Below are positions 1 to 12,543 of a DNA stretch of 64,000 bases, one piece after another. The stretch lies in assembly GCF_007995095.1 (NCBI RefSeq), contig NZ_VOPY01000001.1, positions 769,001-833,000 on the forward strand, written 5' to 3'. This stretch comes from Flavisphingopyxis soli. Lineage in GTDB: Bacteria > Pseudomonadota > Alphaproteobacteria > Sphingomonadales > Sphingomonadaceae. The notes below the pieces were generated by a model, which saw only the letters and a program-made list of their open reading frames with translations, was not told the DNA's origin and did no database searches. The translations under genes were made by a program, and so were the position numbers. The stretch's first letter is position 1, and each line of letters begins with the position of its first letter.

Positions 1-3000
1 CGGGCGACGAAGTTACGCCTGAAAACCTCGAGAAGCTCGACAACGCCAAGATCAAGAACCTCGACCTGCTCGACATCGATCACGTCACGACGGGGCCGTG
101 GATCCGCAACACGCTGAAGGCCGACAAGGCCGAGGATCGCGACCAGGCATTGTCCGACATCTACCGCGTCATGCGCCCCGGCGAACCGCCGACGCGCGAG
201 ACCGCCGATGCGCTGTTCAACGGCCTGTTCTTCGATCCCGAGCGCTACGACCTTTCGGCGGTCGGCCGCGTCAAGCTCAACATGCGCCTCGAACTCGATG
301 CCGCTGACGACGTCACGACGCTGCGCAAGGAAGACATCCTCGCGGTGGTCCAGGAGCTCGTCAATCTGAAGGACGGCAAGGGCGACATCGATGACATCGA
401 TAACCTCGGCAACCGGCGCGTGCGCTCGGTCGGCGAGCTGCTCGAGAACCAGTATCGCATCGGCCTGTTGCGCATGGAGCGTGCGGTCAAGGAACGGATG
501 AGCAGCGTCGACGTGTCGACCGTGATGCCCAACGACCTGATCAACGCCAAGCCGGCGGTTGCCGCGGTCCGCGAATTCTTCGGCTCGTCGCAGCTGTCGC
601 AGTTCATGGATCAGACCAACCCGCTGTCCGAAGTGACGCACAAGCGTCGCGTTTCGGCCTTGGGCCCAGGCGGTCTGACGCGTGAACGCGCGGGCTTCGA
701 AGTCCGCGACGTTCACCCGACGCATTATGGCCGCATCTGCCCGATCGAGACGCCTGAAGGCCCGAACATCGGCCTGATCAACTCGCTCGCATCGTTCAGC
801 CGCGTCAACAAGTACGGTTTCATCGAGACGCCGTACCGCAAGGTGATCGACAACAAGGTGACCGAAGACGTCGTCTATCTGTCGGCAATGGAAGAGCAGA
901 AGCATACTGTTGCCCAGGCGAACGCCGAACTGACCAAGGATAATACCTTTGTCGAAGAGCTCGTTTCGGCCCGCGAAAGCGGTGAATTCGTCATGGCGCC
1001 GCGCGATACCGTGACGCTGATGGACGTCAGCCCCAAGCAGCTGGTTTCGGTTGCCGCATCGCTGATCCCGTTCCTCGAAAACGATGACGCCAACCGCGCA
1101 TTGATGGGATCGAACATGCAGCGCCAGGCTGTGCCGCTGGTTCGTGCCGAGGCACCGTTCGTCGGTACCGGCATGGAAGAAACCGTGGCCCGCGATTCGG
1201 GCGCGGCGATTTCGGCGCGTCGCGCCGGCGTCGTCGACCAGGTCGATGCGCTGCGCATCGTCATCCGCGCAACCGGCGAGATCGAAGCCGGCCGTTCGGG
1301 CGTCGACATCTATACGCTGCAGAAATTCCAGCGTTCGAACCAGAACACCTGCATCAACCAGCGTCCGCTGGTGAAGGTCGGCGATCTGGTCAACGAAGGC
1401 GACATCATCGCCGATGGCCCGTCGACCGAGTTCGGCGAGCTCGCGCTCGGCAAGAACAGCCTCGTCGCGTTCATGCCGTGGAATGGCTACAACTACGAGG
1501 ATTCGATCCTCATCTCCGAACGCATCGTCAAGGACGACGTCTTCACCTCGATCCACATCGAGGAATTCGAAGTCATGGCGCGCGACACCAAGCTCGGGCC
1601 CGAAGACATCACGCGCGACATTCCCAACGTCGGCGAGGAAGCCCTGCGCAACCTCGACGAAGCGGGCATTGTCTACATTGGTGCCGAGGTCGAACCTGGC
1701 GATATCCTTGCCGGCAAGATCACGCCCAAGGGCGAAAGCCCGATGACGCCTGAAGAAAAGCTGCTTCGCGCAATCTTCGGTGAAAAGGCTTCGGACGTTC
1801 GCGATACCTCGCTCAAGCTGCCGCCGGGCGTTGCCGGGACGGTCGTCGAGGTGCGCGTGTTCAACCGCCACGGCATCGACAAGGACGAGCGCGCGATGGC
1901 GATCGAGCGCGAGGAAATCGAGCGCCTGACCAAGGATCGCGAAGACGAACGCGCCATTCTCAACCGTGCGACGTTCAATCGCATGCGCGAAATGCTGCCC
2001 GGACAGGTCGCAACCGCGGCGCCCAAGGGCTTCAAGAAGGGCGAAGAAATCACGCTCGACGTGCTCAACGACCTCGACACCCACGAATGGTGGAAGTTCG
2101 CGGTCAAGGACGACAAGATCCAGAGCGACCTCGAAGCCGTCAAGACGCAGTATGACGATGCCGTCAAACTGATCGTCGACAAGTTCGAGGACCGCCGCGA
2201 GAAGCTCGAGCGCGGCGACGAGCTCGCCCCGGGCGTGCTCAAGATGGTCAAGGTGTTCGTCGCGGTGAAGCGCAAGCTGCAGCCGGGCGACAAGATGGCT
2301 GGCCGCCACGGCAACAAGGGTGTGATTTCGCGCATCCTGCCCGAAGAAGACATGCCGTTCCTCGAGGACGGTACGCCGGTCGACATCGTCTTGAACCCGC
2401 TGGGCGTGCCGTCGCGCATGAACGTCGGGCAGATCTTCGAAACGCATCTCGGCTGGGCCGCGCGTGGCCTCGGCCAGCAGGTGACCCGGGCGCTTGAAGC
2501 GTGGCGCGAGGCCAACCCGGATCCGAAGGCGGGCAAGCCCCCCGAGGCACTGCGGGCCGAACTCAAGCGCGTCTATGGCAGCGACTATGACGAAGAGATC
2601 GAAGAGCGGACCGACACCGAGATCGTCGAGCTGGCGTCGAACCTGAAATACGGTGTGCCGATGGCAACGCCGGTATTCGACGGCGCGCGCGAACCCGATG
2701 TCTCGGCGATGCTCAAGCTCGCCGGGCTCGACGAGAGCGGTCAGGTCGATCTTTACGACGGCCGGACGGGCGACAAGTTCGATCGCCAGGTGACGGTGGG
2801 CTATATCTACATGCTCAAGCTGCACCATCTGGTCGACGACAAGATCCACGCGCGTTCGATCGGTCCCTACAGCCTCGTTACCCAGCAGCCGCTGGGTGGT
2901 AAGGCGCAGTTCGGTGGCCAGCGCTTCGGCGAGATGGAGGTCTGGGCGCTCCAGGCCTACGGCGCCGCGTACACGTTGCAGGAAATGCTGACGGTCAAGT

Positions 3001-3197
3001 CGGACGATGTCGTCGGACGGACCAAGGTCTACGAGGCGATCGTCAAGGGTGACGACACGTTCGAGGCGGGCATCCCCGAAAGCTTCAACGTGCTGGTCAA
3101 GGAAATGCGCTCGCTGGGCCTCAATGTCGAACTGTCGTCGCTGACCGATGGCGACGAGGACGACGATATGGGCCAGTTGCCGCACGCCGCCGAGTAA
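1..3197 (+). CDS. rpoB: DNA-directed RNA polymerase subunit beta (5' truncated by the window)
   Basis: Beta subunit of RNA polymerase, forming half of the catalytic cleft. The reading frame is open from base 3, so the N-terminal part lies outside the window; about 1064 residues are visible. The rifampicin-contact region is seen ([26 protein letters not shown]) and keeps the Asp, His and Ser residues usual for drug-sensitive enzymes; Thr replaces the second Asn of the E. coli DQNN. Further family blocks are [32 protein letters not shown] and the C-terminal [19 protein letters not shown]. It ends in an acidic tail (DGDEDDD). rpoC follows after 59 bp, so the two are clearly co-transcribed. Identity is certain; only the start is missing. 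Confidence 0.98.
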   Translation, partial: GDEVTPENLEKLDNAKIKNLDLLDIDHVTTGPWIRNTLKADKAEDRDQALSDIYRVMRPGEPPTRETADALFNGLFFDPERYDLSAVGRVKLNMRLELDAADDVTTLRKEDILAVVQELVNLKDGKGDIDDIDNLGNRRVRSVGELLENQYRIGLLRMERAVKERMSSVDVSTVMPNDLINAKPAVAAVREFFGSSQLSQFMDQTNPLSEVTHKRRVSALGPGGLTRERAGFEVRDVHPTHYGRICPIETPEGPNIGLINSLASFSRVNKYGFIETPYRKVIDNKVTEDVVYLSAMEEQKHTVAQANAELTKDNTFVEELVSARESGEFVMAPRDTVTLMDVSPKQLVSVAASLIPFLENDDANRALMGSNMQRQAVPLVRAEAPFVGTGMEETVARDSGAAISARRAGVVDQVDALRIVIRATGEIEAGRSGVDIYTLQKFQRSNQNTCINQRPLVKVGDLVNEGDIIADGPSTEFGELALGKNSLVAFMPWNGYNYEDSILISERIVKDDVFTSIHIEEFEVMARDTKLGPEDITRDIPNVGEEALRNLDEAGIVYIGAEVEPGDILAGKITPKGESPMTPEEKLLRAIFGEKASDVRDTSLKLPPGVAGTVVEVRVFNRHGIDKDERAMAIEREEIERLTKDREDERAILNRATFNRMREMLPGQVATAAPKGFKKGEEITLDVLNDLDTHEWWKFAVKDDKIQSDLEAVKTQYDDAVKLIVDKFEDRREKLERGDELAPGVLKMVKVFVAVKRKLQPGDKMAGRHGNKGVISRILPEEDMPFLEDGTPVDIVLNPLGVPSRMNVGQIFETHLGWAARGLGQQVTRALEAWREANPDPKAGKPPEALRAELKRVYGSDYDEEIEERTDTEIVELASNLKYGVPMATPVFDGAREPDVSAMLKLAGLDESGQVDLYDGRTGDKFDRQVTVGYIYMLKLHHLVDDKIHARSIGPYSLVTQQPLGGKAQFGGQRFGEMEVWALQAYGAAYTLQEMLTVKSDDVVGRTKVYEAIVKGDDTFEAGIPESFNVLVKEMRSLGLNVELSSLTDGDEDDDMGQLPHAAE

Positions 3198-3211
3198 TCA
3201 CGATATCAAGC

Positions 3212-3238
3212 CCCCCGTTGGCGGAAACGCCGCGGGGG
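3212..3238 (+). other. Intercistronic hairpin between rpoB and rpoC
   Basis: An outer stem CCCCCG/CGGGGG and an inner stem GGCG/CGCC close a GAAA tetraloop, with a small TT/G internal bulge. There is no T-run after it, so it does not look like an intrinsic terminator. It ends a few bases before the rpoC ribosome binding site (AAGAGGAA, 3241-3248). A role in mRNA processing or in setting the rpoB:rpoC ratio is inference. Confidence 0.6.
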
Positions 3239-3256
3239 CAAAGAGGAATTCGATCC

Positions 3257-7540
<4,284 letters not shown>

Positions 7541-7561
7541 AGCTGGCCAACGACATGAAAC

Positions 7562-7592
7562 AGGGGCGGAACCACAAGGTTTCGCCCCTTTT
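7562..7592 (+). terminator. Intrinsic terminator of the rpoBC operon
   Basis: Stem AGGGGCG/CGCCCCT, extendable through G-T and A-T pairs, followed directly by TTTT. It starts 21 bp after the rpoC stop and lies before the next gene at 7625. Confidence 0.8.
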
Positions 7593-7624
7593 CGTTTGGA
7601 CGCGAGTGAATTAGACACCGACGC

Positions 7625-8590
7625 ATGAAGGTATTGGTAACAGGTTCCTCGGGCTGGCTAGGTCGGTACCTGATGCCGATGCTGCGCACCGCGGGGCATT
7701 GTCCGATCGGCCTCGACATAATGCCGGGCGAACATACCGACATCGTCGGCACCGTCGCCGATATCGCGATCATCGAAAAAGCCTTTACCGAACATTCGAT
7801 TGAGGCGGTGATTCATGCTGCGGCCTTGCACAAGCCCGATATCGCGCGCCATGGCGAAAAGGAGTTTGTCGATGTCAATATTGCGGGGACGCTCAACCTG
7901 CTCACGATAGCGGCGGCGGCGGGCCATGATCGGTTTGTCTTCACGTCGACCACTTCACTGATGATATCCGAAGCGGTGCGCGCCGAGCGGGGGGTGGCAG
8001 CGGTGTGGCTGGACGAAACCAGCGGGCCTCTGGCGCCGCGCAACATCTACGGTGTGACCAAATTGGCGGCCGAGGGCCTTTGCCGCCTTTACGCGCGCGA
8101 GCGCAATCTTCCTTGTGTCATCCTGCGCACCGCGCGATTCTTTCCCGAGGAGGATGATACGCTTACCGAATTGAGTGGCCCCAATCTCAAGGCCAATGAA
8201 TTTCTCCATCGCCGGTTGACGGTGGAGGATGCCGCCGCAGCGCATATCGCCGCCTTGGAACGGGCACCTGACGTCGGATTCGACATATCGATCGTAAGCG
8301 CACCAACGCCGTTTGATCGTTCGGACTGCGAAGCCTTAAAGTCCAATGCAGAAGACGTTGTCGCCCGGTACTTTCCAGACGCGCCAATTCTTTACGAACG
8401 GGAGGGCTGGAAACTGCCGACAAGCATCGCTCGCGTTTATGATGCGCGGCATGCCGAAACCACTCTTGGCTTTCGGTGTCGAACGAGCTTTGCGGATATA
8501 CTTGAGGCTTTGCGAGCCGAACTGCCGATGCCATTCGCGCATCGACCCGATTATGTGTCGCCGATGGTCGCAGCAGGAATGTCAGATTAG
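7625..8590 (+). CDS. NAD(P)-dependent epimerase/dehydratase family protein
   Basis: A 321-aa extended-type short-chain dehydrogenase. The N-terminal nucleotide site TGSSGWLGRY (residues 6-15, a GxxGxxG pattern) begins a Rossmann fold. A central Ser-Thr stretch (FTSTTS) and the YGVTK motif supply the catalytic Tyr and Lys. Such enzymes act on nucleotide sugars or related carbonyl substrates; the substrate cannot be read from sequence. It is a single gene behind the rpoC terminator, with the next gene convergent, so it probably has its own promoter in the 7593-7624 gap. Family assignment is firm, specific function unknown. Confidence 0.85.
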   Translation: MKVLVTGSSGWLGRYLMPMLRTAGHCPIGLDIMPGEHTDIVGTVADIAIIEKAFTEHSIEAVIHAAALHKPDIARHGEKEFVDVNIAGTLNLLTIAAAAGHDRFVFTSTTSLMISEAVRAERGVAAVWLDETSGPLAPRNIYGVTKLAAEGLCRLYARERNLPCVILRTARFFPEEDDTLTELSGPNLKANEFLHRRLTVEDAAAAHIAALERAPDVGFDISIVSAPTPFDRSDCEALKSNAEDVVARYFPDAPILYEREGWKLPTSIARVYDARHAETTLGFRCRTSFADILEALRAELPMPFAHRPDYVSPMVAAGMSD

Positions 8591-8650
8591 CGCGGTCAGT
8601 CGGCCTCTGGCGGGGCGAGAAGCTCGCCCCGGTGGGTGTTCGAATGGGGC

Positions 8651-8854
8651 TTATCCTTCGGCGATCAGTCCGATCGCGAGATAGGCGACCACGGGCAGGC
8701 CGAAACCGGCGAGCGTGGCGATGACGAAGCCTACGCGGAGCAGGGTGGCGTCGATGCCGAACCTGTTCGAGAGGCCGGCGCAAACGCCCATCAGCTTGCC
8801 GCTCGTGCGGTCGAGCCGGAAACCTTCGGTGCGGGGTTCGATGTTGTTGGTCAT
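8651..8854 (-). CDS. PspC-domain protein (67 aa)
   Basis: A small inner-membrane protein of the phage-shock PspC family. The domain covers nearly all of it: GFRLDRTSGKLMGVCAGLS, then RFGIDATLLRVGF and one hydrophobic helix of about 22 residues ending in IGLIAEG. In Enterobacteria, PspC is a longer protein that signals membrane stress; this short form has only the core. The ATG at 8854 (MTNNIEP) is preceded by AAGGAC. The 39-aa membrane peptide gene lies 43 bp upstream on the same strand and is probably co-transcribed. No pspA, pspB or pspF is nearby in the window. Confidence 0.85.
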   Translation of the reverse strand: MTNNIEPRTEGFRLDRTSGKLMGVCAGLSNRFGIDATLLRVGFVIATLAGFGLPVVAYLAIGLIAEG

Positions 8855-8897
8855 GGTGTCCTTGTCCTGGAAATCAGGGGTGGTGGGTCGGTGGCGA

Positions 8898-9017
8898 TTA
8901 GGCCACCAGACCCGATGCATTGGCGCTAACCGAAGCGGCGAACATTGCGACGACGCAAAGCGAAGCGAAGGCGGCAATGGCGACGGTGCGGACTTCTTCA
9001 GTGGCGAAACGGATCAT
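8898..9017 (-). CDS. 39-aa single-pass membrane or exported peptide, function unknown
   Basis: A short protein starting MIRFATEEVRTVAIAAFAS, followed by a hydrophobic stretch LCVVAMFAASVSANASG. This could be one membrane helix or a signal peptide (ASVSA-NA resembles a signal peptidase I site). The start is supported by a good Shine-Dalgarno site AGGAGAT 6-7 nt upstream. It precedes the PspC-domain gene by 43 bp on the same strand, and a sigma-54-like promoter lies about 53 bp upstream. I do not recognise the family. The RBS, promoter and neighbour argue that it is real. Confidence 0.6.
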   Translation of the reverse strand: MIRFATEEVRTVAIAAFASLCVVAMFAASVSANASGLVA

Positions 9018-9069
9018 GGTGTATCTCCTGTCTGGTGGGGCGGACAATCCGTCCCGATGCCAAATACAC

Positions 9070-9086
9070 TGCATGGGACGTGCCAA
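9070..9086 (-). promoter_or_regulatory. Sigma-54 (-24/-12) promoter-like site before the 39-aa peptide and pspC-like gene
   Basis: Read on the minus strand, TTGGCACGTCCCATGCA matches the -24/-12 consensus TGGCACG-N4-TTGCW except for one base. The GG and GC doublets are exactly 10 nt apart. The expected transcription start near 9058 leaves a leader of about 40 nt to the ATG at 9017. Phage-shock operons of other proteobacteria are sigma-54 dependent, which fits the PspC neighbour. Assignment is by motif only. Confidence 0.45.
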
Positions 9087-9295
9087 TTTCGATTAATCGC
9101 CTATTCATAAGCAGTTGGCGATTTTAGCCATATTTAGAGAACGCGTGTTGCGCCAATATATGGGAAATTACGCGAACTGGCAGGATTCCGCGCTGCCAAT
9201 TTCGCTACGTCCCGAAAAAATCGTTATAGAAGCCGCGAAATCGCCGCGTGTGTTTGGCGTAGTCGCTCCCCTGCACGCGTAGTAGGACGGTCGGC

Positions 9296-10396
9296 GTGTA
9301 TATCCGCCGCCTCAGCCTGACCGATTTTCGCAACCACCGCGACGCCGCAATCGCCATCGATGCGGCGATGGTCGTGCTGACCGGCGAAAACGGCGCGGGC
9401 AAGACCAACGTGCTCGAAGCGGTCTCGCTGCTGTCGCCCGGGCGCGGCCTGCGCCGCGCCGCCTTGCCCGAAATTGCGCGCGAGGGTGCGAGCGGCGGCT
9501 TTGCCGTCGCCGCGCGGCTGGCAACGACGCCGCAGGGCGAGGCCGACCTCGCGCTGGGCACCGCGATCGAGCCCTCGGCGCCCGGGCGGCGCAAGGTCAG
9601 CGTCAACGGTGCGTCGGCCCCCGCGGCGGCGCTCGGCGAATGGCTGTCGGTGCTGTGGCTGACCCCAGCGATGGACCGGCTGTTCGTCGAAGGGCCCGGC
9701 GCGCGACGACGCTTTCTCGACCGGCTCGTCCTCGCTCTCTATCCCGGACACGGCGCGCATGCGACGCGCTATGAGGCGGCGATGCGCGCGCGCAACCGGC
9801 TGCTGACCGAGGAACGCGGCGGCGATGCCGGCTGGTTCGACGCGCTCGAGGACGCAATGGCAACGCACGGTGCCGCGATCGATGCGGCGCGGCGCGATCT
9901 CGTCGCCGCGCTCGCCGACGCGGCCAACGAGGTCGCCGACGGTCCCTTCGCGCGGCCCGTGCTGGCGCTCACAGGCGACAGCGAGGCGGGTTGGGAGAGC
10001 GAGGCGCTGCGCCGCCTGCTGGCGACGTCGCGACGGCGCGATGCGCGCGCGGGCCGGACGCTCGCCGGGCCGCATCGCGACGACCTGCAGGTCAGCCACG
10101 GTTCGAGCGGGCAGGCGGCGGCGAAATGTTCGACCGGTGAACAGAAGGCACTGCTGCTCGGCCTCGTCCTCGCACATGGCGACCTGATCGCTGGGCGGCG
10201 GGGGCAGCGCCCGATCCTGTTGCTCGACGAGGTCGCGGCGCATCTCGATCCGCTGCGCCGCGCGGCGCTGTTCGCGCGGCTCGAAAGCGATGGCGGGCAG
10301 GTCTGGATGACGGGCACCGAGCCGACGCTGTTCGCTGCGGTCAGCGAGAATGCGACGCGGTTGCGCGTCGCCGGTGGGATCGTCTCGCGCAGTTAG
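9296..10396 (+). CDS. recF: DNA replication and repair protein RecF
   Basis: SMC-like ATPase that loads RecA at single-strand gaps together with RecO and RecR. 366 aa, the usual length. Starts with GTG at 9296 ([14 protein letters not shown], the family's typical N-terminus). The Walker A motif GENGAGKT is at about residues 30-37, followed by [16 protein letters not shown]. Near the C-terminus are the ABC signature-like [13 protein letters not shown] and Walker [12 protein letters not shown]. It is not beside dnaA or dnaN here, as is common in Alphaproteobacteria. Its TAG shares a TTAG tetranucleotide with the stop of the convergent gene. The 278 bp before it (9018-9295) hold the sigma-54-like site for the opposite strand and a relatively AT-rich stretch. 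Confidence 0.95.
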   Translation: MYIRRLSLTDFRNHRDAAIAIDAAMVVLTGENGAGKTNVLEAVSLLSPGRGLRRAALPEIAREGASGGFAVAARLATTPQGEADLALGTAIEPSAPGRRKVSVNGASAPAAALGEWLSVLWLTPAMDRLFVEGPGARRRFLDRLVLALYPGHGAHATRYEAAMRARNRLLTEERGGDAGWFDALEDAMATHGAAIDAARRDLVAALADAANEVADGPFARPVLALTGDSEAGWESEALRRLLATSRRRDARAGRTLAGPHRDDLQVSHGSSGQAAAKCSTGEQKALLLGLVLAHGDLIAGRRGQRPILLLDEVAAHLDPLRRAALFARLESDGGQVWMTGTEPTLFAAVSENATRLRVAGGIVSRS

Positions 10397-11982
10397 CGCC
10401 CGGGAAAGCGCGGTGAGGCGGAGACGTCGACCGCATCGCCCGCCGAGGTCGGGACGACGGCACGACCAAAGGTGACGTAGCGCTTGGTCGGACGATCGAG
10501 CAGATGGTCGTAGCGCGCCTCGACCGCGCCGCGCGGATAGCCCATCAGCCACAAGGTCGTCGGGAAGATCTGGCTGTGGTCGTGCCCCGTTGGCTTCGTG
10601 CCAGACAGGGCCGCGGCAGCGTCGTGCGGCAGCAGCGCGACGAGCGGCACCGAATATTCGGCGCGGACGGGGGCGGTGCTGCAATGCGGGGGCACGCGGT
10701 CCTGGACGTTCTGGCCATGGTCCGAGGTGTAGAAGATCGCGACCGCATCGCGGTCGACGCCGGCGAACAGCGTCCTGAAGAAATCGCGCTTCGAATAGCC
10801 GACCGCGGCATCGTATTGCGCGGTCAGCGGTGCATCGGCGGGGAGCGCGTCCGAAGGATAATGGTCGCGATACTGGAAATGCGCGCCTTCGAGGACGGCG
10901 TAGGTGAAGCTCTTGCCGGGGCGGGTGATCTGCCGGTTGATCGTGCGGGCGATATCGCGGTCGGTGTCGAGACCGTCGGCGGCAGGCCGATAATCGTCGA
11001 TCAGCGCGCGCTCGGGGTCGAACAGCAGGTTTTGCGGCGCGCCGGTGACCTGTCCGTCGATCAGTGTCGTCTTATAGCCCGCGCGGCGCGCATAGCCCCA
11101 GATCGAGGGGGTCGCGCGCAGGTCGGTGGCCGATGAGACGTTTGCGACATCGACGCCCGCGCGCAGCGCGACGTTCGACGGGGCGCTGCAATTGGCTATC
11201 GATGCCGCTTCACCGAAGTCGATCGGCGCGTAGGGCGCGAGCGAGGGAGCGACGAGGCGGGCATAGGCGTCGTGCGCAATGCTTTCGTCGACCAGCCAGA
11301 CGATATGGCGCAATTTGGTGGCGCTCTCGGGTGCCAGGTCGACCTTGGCGCGCGCCGGCGGGGGTTCGGCGAGGATCAGGCGTGCGCCGAAGACATAGAG
11401 TGCGCGTTCGGACCCCACGGTGTCGTAGCCGAGCGCGCGCGCGGGCATGTGCGCGAAGGCAAAGGCGACGACGAGCACGATCGATGCCAGCGGGGCGATG
11501 GCGCGGTGTCGAAAGCCGATCGTCAGTCGGCGTGCGGCAAGAATGGCGATGATGGCGACGAGCCATTGCGTCCCGGCGATCACGATCGGCACGGCGAAGG
11601 TGGCCAGAGCGGCGTTTGCTTCGCGGCGCTCGCCGATCATCCAGGCGAGGCTCGCGGTATCGAGCCGGTCGTGCAGCACCTGCTGATAGCCCATGACGAT
11701 TGCGGCCGAGAGTGCGGCGAGCGCGATGACGATGCCGAACCAGCGGCGCGGCAGCCAGGCAATCGCGGCGAACAGGAGGCCGCCCTGGATCGCCAGCGCG
11801 CCGAAATTGATCGCGGCCGAGCGCGGGTCGTGCGCGGCGAGGCGATAGAGGACACCGTGAACGAGCTGCTGCTCGTTGAACAAAGCAAAGGCGAGCGCGG
11901 TCGCCGCCAGTGTCAGCGCGGTGGCAACCGGGCGGCTCAGGTGGAGGCCGGTTCGGCCGGGTCGGTTCGCTAGTGCTGGCAT
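10393..11982 (-). CDS. Membrane-bound sulfatase / phosphoethanolamine transferase-like protein
   Basis: 529 aa. The N-terminal 190 residues contain about five hydrophobic helices. A large periplasmic C-terminal domain belongs to the alkaline phosphatase superfamily, as in EptA-type lipid A modifying enzymes and LtaS-like proteins. Visible features are [17 protein letters not shown] (metal-binding Asp-Glu at the start of the domain), the [11 protein letters not shown] region where the nucleophile Ser/Thr is expected, and the late metal site [13 protein letters not shown] and [16 protein letters not shown]. Substrate is unknown. It ends convergently with recF over 4 bp, and its 5' side faces the divergent-free region before arsC. 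Confidence 0.75.
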   Translation of the reverse strand: MPALANRPGRTGLHLSRPVATALTLAATALAFALFNEQQLVHGVLYRLAAHDPRSAAINFGALAIQGGLLFAAIAWLPRRWFGIVIALAALSAAIVMGYQQVLHDRLDTASLAWMIGERREANAALATFAVPIVIAGTQWLVAIIAILAARRLTIGFRHRAIAPLASIVLVVAFAFAHMPARALGYDTVGSERALYVFGARLILAEPPPARAKVDLAPESATKLRHIVWLVDESIAHDAYARLVAPSLAPYAPIDFGEAASIANCSAPSNVALRAGVDVANVSSATDLRATPSIWGYARRAGYKTTLIDGQVTGAPQNLLFDPERALIDDYRPAADGLDTDRDIARTINRQITRPGKSFTYAVLEGAHFQYRDHYPSDALPADAPLTAQYDAAVGYSKRDFFRTLFAGVDRDAVAIFYTSDHGQNVQDRVPPHCSTAPVRAEYSVPLVALLPHDAAAALSGTKPTGHDHSQIFPTTLWLMGYPRGAVEARYDHLLDRPTKRYVTFGRAVVPTSAGDAVDVSASPRFPGR

Positions 11983-12084
11983 GACGCGACGCTAATCGCT
12001 TCGCGCGACGGCGCAAGCCCGGCGCCATGCGGGTACGGATATGGCGCAGGCGGCGCGTGCTTCGTTAACGCGCACGGCGCGGGG

Positions 12085-12429
12085 CTAGAGAATCTCGTGC
12101 ACCGTTTCCTGCGGACGGCAGAAGCGCACGCCCTTGTCGGTCTCGACGAACGGGCGGTTCACATAGGTCGGGTTGGCGACCATCGCATCGAGGATCGCAT
12201 GGTCGTCCGCATCGGCAAGGCCGCGCTCGTCGGCGTCGGTGCCACGCGTGCGCAGCGCCTCTTTGGGAGTCATCCCGGCGTCGGCGAACAGCTGCTCGAG
12301 CTTGGCGCGGGTGAAGGGCGATTTGAGATATTCGACGACATTCGTCTCGACCCCGGGCGTCTCTTCAAGAATCGCCAGCGTCTTACGCGAGGTGCCGCAA
12401 TTCGGGTTGTGCCAGATCGTTGCTTTCAT
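12085..12429 (-). CDS. arsC: Arsenate reductase, ArsC/glutaredoxin family
   Basis: 114 aa. Starts at ATG 12429 (MKATIWHNPNCGTSRKT); an upstream in-frame ATG exists at 12465 but gives a poor Cys-rich leader not found in the family. The catalytic Cys lies in NPNCGTSRKT at residues 9-18. The arginines that stabilise arsenate are in ALRTRG and VNRPFVETDKGVRFCRP. The fold is thioredoxin-like and uses glutathione and glutaredoxin. There is no arsR, arsB or arsH beside it, so this is a solitary housekeeping copy; related proteins of this family can act on other oxyanions or be regulatory (Spx/YffB-like). Confidence 0.85.
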   Translation of the reverse strand: MKATIWHNPNCGTSRKTLAILEETPGVETNVVEYLKSPFTRAKLEQLFADAGMTPKEALRTRGTDADERGLADADDHAILDAMVANPTYVNRPFVETDKGVRFCRPQETVHEIL

Positions 12430-12486
12430 GCGCACTGCGATAGCGCAGCAAAAAAAGCGACGCAATGTCGAGAGTGATCTTGCAAT

Positions 12487-12501
12487 TGAGAACGACTCTC
12501 A
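12487..12501 (+). promoter_or_regulatory. Fur box upstream of the TonB-dependent receptor
   Basis: TGAGAACGACTCTCA is a near-perfect inverted repeat (TGAGA, 5 nt, TCTCA) embedded in TTGAGAACGACTCTCATT, which resembles the alphaproteobacterial Fur operator. It lies 42 bp before the receptor start at 12544, where Fe-Fur would block transcription when iron is plentiful. Confidence 0.75.
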
Positions 12502-12543
12502 TTAGCGGATGTCTCCTACACACACACCAATCGAAAGCTTCTC

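Noticed and set aside
7568-7596. GGAAC ... CGTT resembling an EcfG promoter before the epimerase gene
   Set aside because: The spacer is 20 nt, outside the 16-17 nt range, and the bases belong to the rpoC terminator.
12085-12429. Complete arsenic resistance operon
   Set aside because: Only the ArsC-like gene is present; no arsR, arsB/acr3 or arsH beside it.
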